Assembly (NCBI GenBank): GCA_019916065.1
Contig: CM034236.1
Span: 24,810,358-24,874,357 of the forward strand
Reading direction: 5' to 3'
DNA: 64,000 nt
Source of the DNA: Vitellaria paradoxa
Taxonomy: Eukaryota; Streptophyta; Magnoliopsida; Ericales; Sapotaceae
Positions 21,786-33,389 of this stretch are shown piece after piece. Positions within the stretch are counted from its first letter, which is position 1. Each line of letters opens with the position of its first letter. The translations under genes were made by a program, and so were the position numbers. The notes beneath the pieces are model-generated. The model was not told where the DNA came from, ran no database searches, and was given only the letters and a program-made list of their open reading frames with translations.

Positions 21786-24538
21786 TGTCACGCCCCGGAT
21801 CTCGTGACCCGAGGGGTGAGTGATAAACACACACAATATGCATAAACATAACCAATCCCATGATCAGAGCAATGCAACATAAGCTAGTGAGCCCAAGACA
21901 TATGATAGAATAACATGAGTTTAACCTTGACTATTGCCATGTCACCAACCACATACACCATTGCCAAATTACATAACTTAGGCCTTATGGCCATTACAAC
22001 CAAACTGAAAGAGTTCATAAATGTACAACGTTACAATTCCCAAAAGAAATTTAAACTAGATGACCAAGAGCTTGGATAAGCTTGGTAGGGCTCATACATA
22101 ACCTCTTAGTCCCAACACATCAACCCATTTGATTGTTATTGCTTGTACCTGCATCAAAGTCTGTAGGGATGTGAGCACGGGTCTACTTGTGCCCACAAGT
22201 CTCAAACAAATATATATGATATGTATTCCACACATGCAAGCATTTTATGATGTATCTAGTTACCACCTATACTCTAAAATCAAAATCATTCCTTGACATC
22301 ACCAATTTAGACTATGCACCTTTATACACAACAATATTGTAAAAAGAAATTCAATTCCAACCAATACTTATTCTCTAGATTCTCATTCTTAAGTTTCAAT
22401 CCACGTTTCAATCCTCTTTTTAATGTTTAATCAAAGTTGACCATGCAACCATATTTACAATACCTATTGACACTCAATCACATCACAATGTGGCATCCAA
22501 TTCCAAACAATTTTCATTATTGAATTTCCTAACATTACATCTAGTCACATTCCCAACCACACTATCACAAATTTAACATTTAATCATGTATTCACATCCA
22601 TATTATCATATTCCAACAATCCATCACACAACCATAGTCACACAATTCATCGGGGGTTGGGTGTATACACAACACCATCTTTTATGGGTCCAGACCCAAC
22701 GGAAACGGCAAACCAAACACCATCGTTTAAGATCACAATCCAAGGTCACGAGTAACCCATACATTCACAATGTTGTGGGCTACTAACCCACTGGCACTGA
22801 CACCAAACCCTGCGCAGGTTCCTGGACTCTCAACCCGAGGGTAATCTCAAACCCTTCCTGTTTACCACACCCCACCATAGCCCCCGTCACACAAACAATC
22901 ATTCATCATATCACATCTCACCATTCACAAGTCCACATTTAACATCATATACTTTTCCACAACACAAATCCACATTCCGGTTCAGTCTAGGAATCATTAC
23001 ATAACAACATTTATTAAGCATCATTAAACATTTAACATCTTTCATTGTTATGAACATGAGTTCCCTTTGCCAAATCACAATTCATTAAAGCAATCACAAG
23101 TTCATACACTTCAACATTTAGTTTACATTAAGGCATATTCACAATTCTATTTGATTAAGACTCTTATCTCAAAGTAGGCTTCCAATTCATTTCATTCATG
23201 GTAGCAAGCATTCCCCTTTACAAGCTTAATCCCATAGGTTTAAGATAATCAACCCTTAATCACTTTTAAGAGCTCATTTCCATTTTAAAATCCATGCAAT
23301 TAATCAAATAAAAGTTCTACACACAAACATGTTACTAACCCCATCATAATCCTAAGGTAGGAAGTCAAGTTAAGAAAAATCAGGAAAGGTGTTCTGGTCT
23401 CTGTGGGCGCCCCTCCAAAAGTTCATTGGCGCCCCTGAGGGATCATGGGCACCCCACATAAGATCATGGGCGCCCCTCAAGGGCCATGGGCGCCCCACCA
23501 AAACCCATGGGCGCCCCTCTGTTGTCCAGAAAGCTACTTTGCTCCGGTTCAAGCTCTAAGCCATGTTTTTGGGTTCCAAACTTTACCCAATCCAATATCT
23601 AACCTAATACCTTATTTTCTTAAGTTGTCTAGGACCTAGAAGACTCTAGAAAGTCCATCAAAACAAATTTTAATCCATTCATTTCTTCAATACGAAAATC
23701 TAGCTCCAACCTATACATATATATACACACAACCATTCATCCACACAAACTCCACTTCCAAGGTTTCCAAATCTTAAATAAATTTCATAGAAGTGTTTAC
23801 TAGCTCAAATAAATCTCATATATGCTAAAATCAGATTAGAAATCCCTACCTTGAGTGGTAAAAAGACAGATCAACAAAGGGGTGTCTTGAGCTTCCAAAC
23901 CCTCAAACTTTGATGAGGTCAATCTCCTCCCTCCTTGATCAAAACTAAAAATTAATAACATAGGAAGGTTTCTTAGGGTTCTAATTTCAATCTTGTAAAA
24001 GGAATTTGAATTCTATAAAGATTTGGAAAACCTACCTTTGAAAACCCAACCGGTGGTCTTCTTCTTCTCCTTTGCTCTTCTCTTGCTCTCAACTGAACCC
24101 TCTCTCTTCCTAGCCACTTCTCTCTCTCTCTCTTGCATCAAATCAATCTAAAATATATATATATAACAATATTTTTAATCCCCAAACAGTAATCCTCAAG
24201 TCTCCCTTCACCCCTAGCTTGTCATAGGTGTCAATAAGGTTAAGTCTCGGCCATCCAACCAGAGAACACCCTTCTGCTGATTTTCTGTACAAGTGGGGCG
24301 CCCCTCATGGACCATGGGCGCCCATCCTAGACTCATGGGCGCTCCTCCTCTACCTTGGGCGCCCCTTTGCATGCCCCCAAGTCAAAATGTTGACTTTTGA
24401 GCTATTCTGCCCAATTCTTCCAAAATTCACACCCACAAGTCATCTTTAGTGACTAAACTTACTTAATTAACATACTAACATGCCCAAAACATGTTAAAAC
24501 CATCAAATTATATTAACATGAAAATTCGGGGTATTACA
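21786..24538 (-). repeat. Chromovirus-type solo LTR
   Basis: A 2.75-kb sequence with TGTCACGCCCCGG and GGGGTATTACA ends. On the minus strand it starts TGTAATACCCCG, typical for Tekay/Del-type LTRs. No internal coding region is present, so an LTR-LTR recombination left a single LTR. Two clusters of ATGGGCGCCC occur at 23405-23525 and 24296-24366; a TATA-like run is at about 24151-24167. It sits within Athila-1 gag. Confidence 0.85.
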
Positions 24539-24543
24539 CCGCA

Positions 24544-26677
24544 TACCTAGTTGTCATTTGGAGTTAAGTGAGAGTGATGATTTGTGGGCTACGCTAGCTG
24601 CATTGCAACATAAGTTAGACACTCTTGAGCTTAAGAATAAGGAGAAATTGGTTAAAGCAAAGGTGATATGTGCTGCCTATGACTGAGTGAGGCATGATGC
24701 TAATTCGTGCCCTAAGCTCCCTTTACTTAGAGAAATTGCTTATGGTCAAGCCTACATTAATAACGCTCAAAACCAGTCATTCCAGAATAGGGGTCAAGGA
24801 AACACCTCCTACCCACAAGGTGGGAATGTCATGTACCAAGGTTGAAACCAACCTTCCAATGCTTATCCCCCAGGGTGGAGGAACCCTTCTAGTTTTGGGT
24901 GGAGGAATGACAATCAAGGACAATCATTTCAACCTCCTCCCTTACCATCACCCTAATACCAACAGCCCAATCCTATTGTATTCCAACCTGCACAGAAGAG
25001 GCCTCTTGAGGATACTCTTCATCAATTCATGTAACAACAATTGAGCATCAACAATAATGTGACTCGAGCCCTAAATGACATTAGAGGTCAAGTTTCCAAG
25101 CTGACCCAAGCTATGAGTACCACCCAAAGTGGCAAACTTCCTTCTCAAACTTTCCCAAACCCGAAAGGTTAGGTAAACCTTGCTGAGTCATCTACTTTGG
25201 GTACTACCTCGCATGAACAGGTGCAATCTATTACCACTTTGAGAAGTGGGAAGGTTATTCATAAACCTAATGATCTTAGAGCTAATGCTCCAAAGGTTTA
25301 CGTAGGAATGAAAGGTAACGGGGAGGTTGAAGAGCCAAGTAAAGTAGAAAATGTGGAAAAGAAAGAGGGAGAAACCAAAGAAAGCGAGAAGCCAACATTT
25401 GAGAGAAAGAAGGGTGAAAAAGAGGCAAAAGATAAAGAAAGGGAAATCATTGTGGGAATGTTAGGTAGGCATGAGGAGCAAATAGCTGGGTACATACCTA
25501 GGCCACCCTTTCCTCAAAGGCTAGCAAAAGGTAAAAATGAGATGTTGAATTCTGAAATTTATGAGGTCTTTAAACAAGTAAGAATCAACATCCTATTACT
25601 TGAGGCTATTAAGCAGAATCCATCCTACACTAAGTTCTTTAGAGATATGTGCACTGTTAAGAGAAAGCTCAATGTCAAGGAAAAAGACTTCTTAACTGAA
25701 CAAGTTAGTGCCATCATCCAACGTATCACACCTCCTAAGTATAAAGATCCTAGGTGTCCAACAATTTTGTGCATAATTGGGGAGCACATGATTGATAAAG
25801 CTTTACTTGACCTAGGTGCTAGTGTCAACCTATTGCCTTACACTATCTATCAACAATTAGGCTTAGGTGAGCTGAAACCCACTAGGATAACTTTTCAATT
25901 ATTAGATCGCTCAGTCAAAATGCCACGGGGTATAGTGGAAGATGTGTTGGTCCAGGTAGACAAATTTTACTTCCCAATTGACTTCATAGTGTTAGACATC
26001 CAACCTATTCTAAATCCCTCCCATTCCATTCCGGTCATTTTAGGTAGACCATTCCTCGCTACATCTAATGCAGTGATTAATTGTAGAAGCGGGGTTATGA
26101 AGTTATCTTTTGAGAATATGACCGTAGAGATGACTATGTTTAGGGTAGGGAAACAGATGGGAGAGTTTGAGGATACTAAGGAGGTGGATGCGATTCATGC
26201 TTCAACTAAGGAGTACTTTGAGAAGACTTACTTTGAGGATCCCTTAGAACGAACCATAGTGAGAAGTGAAAGGTGTGAGGCTTTGGATGGAGAAAATTTT
26301 GTGAAGAGTGAGGAGTTGATAAGTGCTAGAGAGGAAGTTATGGCAACTAGTGATTGGGTGCCAGTGTTCGAATTTTTAGAGCCATCTTTGATCAAACCCA
26401 AGCCATCAATTGAGTGTCCTCCTTGTCCTTCTAGGAAACCTTTACCTAGTGAACTTAAATATGCATTCCTGGGAGAGGGTGAGACATTCCCAGTAGTTAT
26501 TTCTTTGAAGTTGGAGAGATTTCAAGAAGAGAAGTTGTTAGCGGTCTTAAGTGCTCATCGAAAGGCCTTAGGATGGACAATGGCAGATCTTTGAGGTATT
26601 AGTCCCCTAGTGTGTACTCATCATATATAACTTGAAAAGGAGGCCAAACCGATAAGACAAATGCAACGAAGACTAAA
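24544..26677 (+). pseudogene. Athila-1 gag C-terminus, protease and start of RT
   Basis: Resumes the frame broken at 21785: a zinc-knuckle remnant near 24665-24715 (DANSCPKLPLLREIAYG follows), then a Q/N/P-rich linker with stops. The long open frame 25197-26594 holds a charged Lys/Glu region and the retropepsin: DLGASVNLLPYTIYQQLGL at about residues 205-223 and IPVILGRPFLATSNAVI about 60 residues later. It ends ALGWTMADL before a stop, followed by the RT leader. Athila-2 cuts the gene at 26677 and RT continues at 44755. Protease would cleave the Gag-Pol polyprotein. Stops and one split make it non-functional. Confidence 0.85.
26673..26677. repeat. Left TSD ctaaa of Athila-2
   Basis: ctaaa is repeated at 44750-44754. 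Removing the segment between restores the RT leader order (RRLN then PNMK). Confidence 0.92.
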
Positions 26678-28179
26678 TGACCACTTGTAGAATGTGCATC
26701 TATTTAACCCCTAAATGCATGGGTGTGCAGTGTTGTTTTAACTCAATGAGTCCGAGGTTGAATTCACAAGGAGCCTATGTTATTCAATTTCTATGTTATA
26801 AGGGGAATTCAAAATTCAAATGCAAGCAAGGTTTGATGTTCAATTGGAACTATATTCTAGGGTTTTGCAAAATAAAAATTCAAACTAAAAAGCAAATTAA
26901 TACTACTTAAAGGAATTCAGTAAATCAAATCTTTGTTTTTAGGTTCTAAATGAATTAAATATTAATTAAAGGAATTCAATTTAATTTTAAAGTGCAAACA
27001 AACAATCTACTCTAAATTTTAAAGCAAATTGATCAACTCAAAAACTAAATTAAATAACAAGCACGATATTAAAAAGGTTTTTGATCTAACTTTCAATTCC
27101 GAGTAGTTCACTACTTCACTAAGGGATGTGTTTAAACTCGTAGTCTAAAATTCAAAGATGTCTTCGTTAAGCTTAAATTCCCAATACTCTATTTAAAAAT
27201 CTTGTTTAGAATAATAAAACCGAAAAGATTTTCTAAGAAAACACTTGGGTTCAAATTTGAATTAGGGGTTTGTTAAAAAATAATGAAAAAGTTTTAATCA
27301 AAAATCTTTACTAATGATTTCAACGAATTTACTTAAAAACTTTTGCTTTTGAAAGTTTTTCAAACAAACGAAATCAGGTTTGAATTCAAATCCTATTTTT
27401 AATTTGTCCAAAAATGTTAAACCAAGTGTAATTGAAACCCTTACCAGTGATTTCAGCGAATGTGGTTAAAGGCTTTCATTTTTGAATGCTTTTGAAACAA
27501 ATTGAAGTTGGTTTAAAAATAGTAGATCCCTACGCATGAGTTTTCACAAACCATGCGAAGGGTCTACGCACATCCCATAGTGTGTCATGAACTACCCTTT
27601 CTTGATTTGTTGATTCAAGAACTAGGGTTTTTACGCTAACATCACTTTAAATGAAACGAAAGCAATAAATAAACACATATTTAGCTGATCTACTAAATGA
27701 AACAAATGAATCATATTATTAAAGAATGAAACGAAATATCGTACACGAAAAATAATTCTGAAATAGCGTAATGGAATACAACTGCTGCGATGAACAAACC
27801 AGCTTCGAAAAACTCCAAAAATATCTCACAAAGATATAAAAAACTCTCTAAACTCTTGCGCCTGGCTACTGTGGTCCAGACCATCTGGGTGGGGGTCCGG
27901 ACCACAGAATGGTATGTTTTTAGCTTTTGTCTCTTCCTCCGTGCTGGGTCTTTAGGCTGGTCCAGACCATCCTTGGTGAGGTCTGAACCATAGCTTTTCC
28001 TTCATCTTCTAGGCTATTTTCATTACTATAAACTTCACTTATCAAACCTTTTTTCCTGCAATTAAAAAAATGAAAACTATAAGTAATAAAATAATGATAA
28101 AAAATCAGTATTAACAACTTAAATGCATCAATGAATGTCAAAATGTGAAGTTTGCAATTACACTTTTCAAGTGTAATCA
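26678..28179 (-). repeat. Athila-2 3' LTR
   Basis: Minus-strand LTR beginning TGATTACACTTG at 28179 and ending CA-equivalent at 26678. Palindrome cluster at 27864-27995. It is about 125 bp shorter than the 5' LTR: the segment matching about 44303-44425, which includes the leader start, is missing here. Confidence 0.88.
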
Positions 28180-28196
28180 CATCCCCCAACTTGAAC
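28180..28196 (-). promoter_or_regulatory. Athila-2 polypurine tract
   Basis: On the minus strand CAAGTTGGGGGATG immediately precedes the LTR start TGATTACAC. Confidence 0.75.
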
Positions 28197-28271
28197 GTTG
28201 CTAGTCCCTAGCAATGCCCTTTATTAAAATGAAATGAAACAACTATCCTATTTCTCTTTTCATTGGAAACA

Positions 28272-28366
28272 CAGCTACACTTAGCTGCATACGGCAGGCC
28301 TTTTAAACCCCTAGGTTCCCCCTAGTGGACTCATGAGGGTTTGCAGTAAAACTAACCACAAAATTC
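28272..28366 (-). other. Conserved 3' non-coding block, Athila-2 copy
   Basis: On the minus strand CCACTAGGGGGAACCTAGGG, then GTTTAAAAGGC, preceded by ACTGCAAACCCTCATGAG. Slightly shorter than the copies at 10623 and 52853, but the core is identical. Confidence 0.85.
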
Positions 28367-29503
28367 TTAAAACTACTCCACTGGATGGTAATAATCAATT
28401 CAACAACTCCTAATTTAAGTCAATATGAGTTAAGTAACAAAATTTTCAAATATCATATAAAACCTTCCAATGTGTATTTACTCAACTACTTTTCAATCAT
28501 TCCATCTCCAATATGTCAATTCATATTATTCAATCAAAATTAGTCATCAAATACACTCAAAAGACTGCAGTTTTGACTTCAAATCTCACCAGGTTATTCA
28601 CTCAATTAGAATAAAGTCACTCAAGAAGGGTTACTCTCATGGTTCATGCAAGATTGTAATATCAAGTGAGTGCAATGAACCCAATCAAAAGTGGCTGAAT
28701 GAATTTAAATAGAGTGTGGTACAACTTCATGAAAGGAATGTATTAATGCATTAGAAGACAACTACCATCAATCACATGAAATAAATTAATGCCCTTCTAA
28801 GTGTCTTTCACCTAAAGTGCATTAGGTCTTCACTAGGTTGTAACTTGGCCAAAGGGGTATTGGTTAGACAAACGAAGGATAGGGAAAAACAAAATGCATG
28901 TCTAAGGATAGTGTGGTGCAGTATTGCCCCCCCAACTTTTCCTTTCTATATTTCTGGAGAACCCCACAATGAAGCCTAATCCCTTATATATATATATTTT
29001 TTTCTCTTTTTTTTTTTTAAGTAAAAATGATGGGACCAATGATAAACTTTGAGCTAATAGATTCCTTTTTTTCTGATCTACTTAACTTCCATCGCAACTT
29101 TCCCTTTTTCTAACCTTTATAAAAGCGCACCAAACTCCCAAGACATGCTAGGGTTAGTTTACCTATTAATCTAAGGTTAAAAAGGGTCATATATGGGGCT
29201 AAACAAGAAAGAAAGAAAAATTTATTTCTTATTCCATTTATTTATAGGCTTCAAAATGGCTCTAAGGGTTATGTTAATCAAAGGAAAGTTTCAGGCCTTC
29301 AAATATAAGAACGAGGGCCTAATATCACTCTCTAGGTTAATAACAACTTATTAGAAGCACTAATCTACACATGTAAATCAACAAATAGTGTCTTGTGCAT
29401 TAAATACCAAAGCAAATTAATGAAATGAAGCTATTCAAAGGAAGTAAGGCAAAAGAATATAGAAAGATTAATATAAAACCCTCAAAAACAAAAGATTAGG
29501 CTC
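28367..29503 (-). other. Athila-2 3' non-coding region
   Basis: No protein readable. Landmarks (a GTGCAATGAACCCAATC-type stretch and the CTAGGTTGTAACTTGGCC-type stretch) match the 3' region of the gag-only element at 10960-11230, so the two elements share their 3' untranslated region. Confidence 0.6.
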
Positions 29504-29516
29504 AAAAGCTCACATA

Positions 29517-31967
29517 CTGGTTAAAGCCACATTCATCAACTATTACAAGAAGCTCCTTGGAACCCCATTTCAATACCCGAAAGATGCAAAGTCTTATGTT
29601 GGAAATCTTATGCAAACAAACTTGCCGATGGGAATTCTAAACTCATTGGATGATGAAGTCACGGATGAGGAGATCAAGTCTACCTTATTCTCTTTGCCTA
29701 GCCATAAGGCCCCGGGTCCGGATGGGTATACATCTCACTTCTTTAAGAAGACATGGAACATAGTGGGAGCTGATTTTACAAGTGCAGTCAAGTCCTTCTT
29801 CACTTCAAGGAAGATGCTTAAGGTGATCAACTCCACTAGTATTGCCTTAATTCCCAAGGTCCCGAATCCAAGTAAGGTCACTGACTACCGACCTATCTCT
29901 TGTTGTTCAACTGTTTATAAATGCATATCAAAACTCATTGCAAACAGGTTGAAGAAACTTATACCTTTAATCATTAGCCCTTCTCAAGCGGCTTTTGTCA
30001 AAGGTAGAACTATCTCTGACCAAATTCTTCTAATGCAAGAGTTAGTGAGGAACTATCATAGATCAAACATGTCCCCCAGGAGTGCTTTGAAGATTGACTT
30101 GATGAAAGCTTTTGATTCAGTTTCTTGGGACCTCATTCTAGATGCTTTGGAAGCTCTAAAAATTCCTTGCAAGTTTGTTGATTGGATAAGAGCATGCATT
30201 ACTTCCCCCCAATTCTCAATTTCCATCAATGGTACTCTAGAGGGATACTTTCAAGGTGCTAGAGGTCTTCGTCAAGGTGACCCGCTCTCCCCATATCTCT
30301 TCTTAATTGTTATGGAGTTCTTTTCAAGACTCTTCAACAAAATGGTGGAAGGAAGTGAATTCACTTATCATCCAAAATGCTCCCATCTTCTCATAAATCA
30401 TATTTGCTTTGCGGATGACTTATTTATACTATGTACACCTAACGAGGCTTCTTTTCAGCTAATTCATCAAGCACTTCTTCAATTTCACAAATATTCAGGT
30501 TTGCAACCTAATGGGAGTAAGAGCAAGGTATACTTGTCGGGGATAAATAATCAAAGTAAGCAGCAATTATGTTCAATGCTCGGCTTTCAACTTGGAGAGC
30601 TACCCGTCAAGTACCTTGGAGTACCATTGATCTCTACTAAGCTCAAATTTGAAGATTGCAAGGAGCTAATTGACAAAATCACCAAAAGAGTCAAGAGCTG
30701 GACTTCTAAATGCCTTTCATATGCCGGGAGATTGGTTCTCGTGAAGGCCATTTTATTCAGCATACAAGTTTATTGGAGCATCCATTTTGTTCTTCCTAAA
30801 AGAGTTAGTGAAGCCATTGAACAAGTCTTGAGAAGATATTTGTGGTCAGGGGCTGATCTAAAGCAATGGGGAAGTAAAGTGGCTTGGTCAGAAGTTTGCA
30901 AACCCAAAAATGAAGGTGGCCTTGGACTAAGAAGACTTGCAGAATGGAACAAAGCTTCAATGATGAGACATATTTGGGCTATATGCACCAAAAACCCCTC
31001 CCTTTGGGTTAAGTGGTGTCACCATAATCTACTCAAAGGAAAGTGTTTTTGGGAAATAAAACCACCCGCAGACTGTTCCTGGACATGGAGGAAATTGCTA
31101 AAACTAAGAGATGAAGCTAGATCCCTCTCTAAATATGAAGTTGGCAAAGGTGATTCTATTTCATTGTGGTATTCTAATTGGCATCCCTTAGGTCCTTTGA
31201 TTCCAAAATTTGGACCGCGGTTAGCTTATGATGCTGGAATCCCTAAGGAAGCAAAAGTTAGCCGTATCATTGAAGATGGGGAATGGAAGTGGCCTTACCC
31301 ATGTACATGGGAACTAAAGGAGATAATTATAGATCACCCGCCCACATACAAGCCGAGAGCCAACCTTGAAGACAAGTTTATTTGGGAAGCTTCAAAGAAT
31401 GGGGTATACAATGCAAAAGCAACTTGGAATGCTATCCGAGGAAGGAATCAAAAGGTAGAATGGCATCATTTAGTTTGGCCTAGCATACACATCCCACGGC
31501 AAAGCTTCATTCTTTGGCTTGCCATCAAAGGTAGGTTGAACACTAAAGACAGATTGATTGGCTGGGGGATGAATATAGATCCTAATTGTGTCCTATGTTG
31601 TAATGCTGTGGAAACTATGGATCATCTCTTCTTCACATGCCCCTTTGCGGCTGAATTGAGAGCTAAGGTGTTACAAAGATGCTTCATTGTCAAGCCTACA
31701 CAACCGTGGAACCATGAAGTTTTATGGGCTTTGGGGAAGTTTGGGGGGAAGCACATCAATAAAGTTCTTTGCAAGCTTGCTTGGACTGGTTTGGTGTACT
31801 ACACTTGGGAAGAAAGGAACAAAAGAATATACAAGGGACACTCCTCATCCGTGGCTTGTATTATGCAAAAGATTGAGCATGTAGTTAGAACTAAGCTTTT
31901 ACAATATCATGCAAAGATGGCTAATATAGACTTTAGTTTACTTGACAATTGGAGGATCCATAAGTAA
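29517..31967 (+). CDS. LINE ORF2 fragment: reverse transcriptase and zf-RVT
   Basis: A frame open from the truncation point (first Met at 29610) to 31967 without any stop. From the Met: KAPGPDGYTSHFFKK near residue 33, IALIPK, DYRPISCC, AFVKGRTISDQIL, ALKIDLMKAFDSVSW, GLRQGDPLSPYLF, and the catalytic palm motif ICFADDLFILC near residue 270, so both aspartates of the ADD motif are kept. LPVKYLGVPL and a C-terminal zf-RVT region (PRQSFILWLAIKGRLNTKDR, CVLC, DHLFFTCPF) follow. In full-length L1 elements this protein copies the RNA at a nicked chromosomal target. Without the N-terminal endonuclease the copy should be dead, but the undamaged frame says it is recent. Expression from this site is not indicated. 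Confidence 0.9.
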   Translation: MVKATFINYYKKLLGTPFQYPKDAKSYVGNLMQTNLPMGILNSLDDEVTDEEIKSTLFSLPSHKAPGPDGYTSHFFKKTWNIVGADFTSAVKSFFTSRKMLKVINSTSIALIPKVPNPSKVTDYRPISCCSTVYKCISKLIANRLKKLIPLIISPSQAAFVKGRTISDQILLMQELVRNYHRSNMSPRSALKIDLMKAFDSVSWDLILDALEALKIPCKFVDWIRACITSPQFSISINGTLEGYFQGARGLRQGDPLSPYLFLIVMEFFSRLFNKMVEGSEFTYHPKCSHLLINHICFADDLFILCTPNEASFQLIHQALLQFHKYSGLQPNGSKSKVYLSGINNQSKQQLCSMLGFQLGELPVKYLGVPLISTKLKFEDCKELIDKITKRVKSWTSKCLSYAGRLVLVKAILFSIQVYWSIHFVLPKRVSEAIEQVLRRYLWSGADLKQWGSKVAWSEVCKPKNEGGLGLRRLAEWNKASMMRHIWAICTKNPSLWVKWCHHNLLKGKCFWEIKPPADCSWTWRKLLKLRDEARSLSKYEVGKGDSISLWYSNWHPLGPLIPKFGPRLAYDAGIPKEAKVSRIIEDGEWKWPYPCTWELKEIIIDHPPTYKPRANLEDKFIWEASKNGVYNAKATWNAIRGRNQKVEWHHLVWPSIHIPRQSFILWLAIKGRLNTKDRLIGWGMNIDPNCVLCCNAVETMDHLFFTCPFAAELRAKVLQRCFIVKPTQPWNHEVLWALGKFGGKHINKVLCKLAWTGLVYYTWEERNKRIYKGHSSSVACIMQKIEHVVRTKLLQYHAKMANIDFSLLDNWRIHK

Positions 31968-32057
31968 TTGTATTTTGATTTGCGGGGGTATGCCCCCAAG
32001 ATATTGTACATAAATTCCCTATTAATCCAAATTTTACACTTACTTACCAAAAAAAAA
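29517..32057 (+). mobile_element. 5'-truncated L1-type LINE
   Basis: A 2.54-kb insertion into the Athila-2 3' region, ending in CTTACTTACC plus a poly-A run and flanked by a 13-bp TSD (AAAAGCTCACATA at 29504-29516 and 32058-32070). The endonuclease domain and ORF1 are missing, as is typical after incomplete reverse transcription. Confidence 0.92.
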
Positions 32058-32336
32058 AAAAGCTCACATAATGTACGGTTTTAAGTCTCCACCTATGTCT
32101 TGGCATATTTGAGTGACTAAATCTCATGAATTCTAATCCTTGACATATTTTCAACTTAATGATTTTAAGTGATAAGTTTGCACACATTAGACAATTTTAT
32201 AGTCAATTTTTAAATTAAGTTCCTCATTCAAAATTGAAATCAAATCATTTGTCGTTTAGATGAATTATACCATCCTTGGTTTGAATCCTAAGGTATCACT
32301 AGTCACTAATGTTCCATAGGTAACAAAAACATATGA

Positions 32337-32374
32337 CCACCCCCCAACTTAAAATGCACATTGTCCCTAATGTG
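32337..32374 (-). promoter_or_regulatory. Second, internal polypurine-like motif of Athila-2
   Basis: On the minus strand TTAGGGACAATG, then ATTTTAAGTTGGGGGG. It resembles the terminal tract at 28180 and has a counterpart in the other two elements. A further CCCCCCCAACTT copy is at about 32430-32442. Confidence 0.55.
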
Positions 32375-32614
32375 TGAAAAAGGAACAATGGTGAAAAGAA
32401 AATAAGGTAAAACTGTGCACATGTCATGATTCCCCCCCAACTTAGGTGCTGGTGACTAATGACATAAATGAATAACCTAAATAAAAAGAAAACAATAAAA
32501 GTAGCATAAGAAATAATAAAAAATGGATAAGGATTACCTCATGTTGTCTTCAAATGAAGCTAATGCATGGTGAAACTCAAAAAGATATTGTAAGGAAATA
32601 CCAAAATCATCATC

Positions 32615-33217
32615 CTAGTCCATCCCACTAGAACTATCAGCACGCGTCTTAGATTCAATGTCAGCACTCTCAGTGTCATGAATGTCTTCTAGAGGTGGCA
32701 TATCATAAGAATCAGAAGGGTAACTCGTTTCAGATCCTATTATTATGTCAGTGTTTGTGGCATAACAGCGTGCGTCAGACCACTCAGTAGCTACAGTTAT
32801 CTCAACCCATTCCATCTTTAGAAGAAGTTCAAGGTCAACTTCATTCCACCATTGCTCGTCAAGTAATTGGTCAGGTGTTATGTGCATTAGTGGGGGATAA
32901 ATAATTGGCAAGGGTAATGAATTACTCTCTAAAAAATACTCCTCAGGCCACACTTCCCAATCAACCTCAGAATTCTCGGAGTCACTCTCCTTACTAGACA
33001 TGTAAGGTGTATCTTCCCACTTACATTTTCTCCTAATTAAAGTGTTAATGTTATCCTCCTGATTATAATTATCATTGTTAGGACCAAATATGATGTACCT
33101 ACTCTTTACAAAGAAAATAAAAATAGAGCTTAAGAACACAATTAACAAGGCATCCAAACATAAGGCAATAACAATAAACCCACGTATAGAAATAGAAAGA
33201 ATTAAAAAGAATAACAC
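32615..33217 (-). pseudogene. Membrane-anchored acidic ORF in env position (Athila-2), unassigned
   Basis: A 200-codon frame downstream of ORF3. Residues 1-47 contain two strongly hydrophobic stretches (around SIRGFIVIALCLDALLIVFL and SSIFIFF) followed by KSR, which predicts one or two membrane segments. The rest is very acidic and rich in Ser, Trp and Tyr. No known domain is recognised. It lies where Athila-type elements carry their env-like region, but the resemblance is only positional. The ATG and frame have not been confirmed, and Athila-1 has no clear homologue. Confidence 0.35.
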
Positions 33218-33389
33218 ATATAAAATAAAAAGAAAAAGAAATTATGGAAAATAGCAAATTAAAATAGTCAAAATTGTTATACATCAATCCAAATTGACTA
33301 AAGTTAAGTATAGAGTTTTAGGATCAACAAATGGAATAAGAAAACTCACTCCTAAACTCTCAAAAAGAAAAGAACTCAATATCCAATCA

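Noticed and set aside
23405..23525. Regularly spaced GGGCGCCC units as a CRISPR-like array
   Set aside because: Spacing is irregular, units are 8-10 bp, and the context is a plant LTR.
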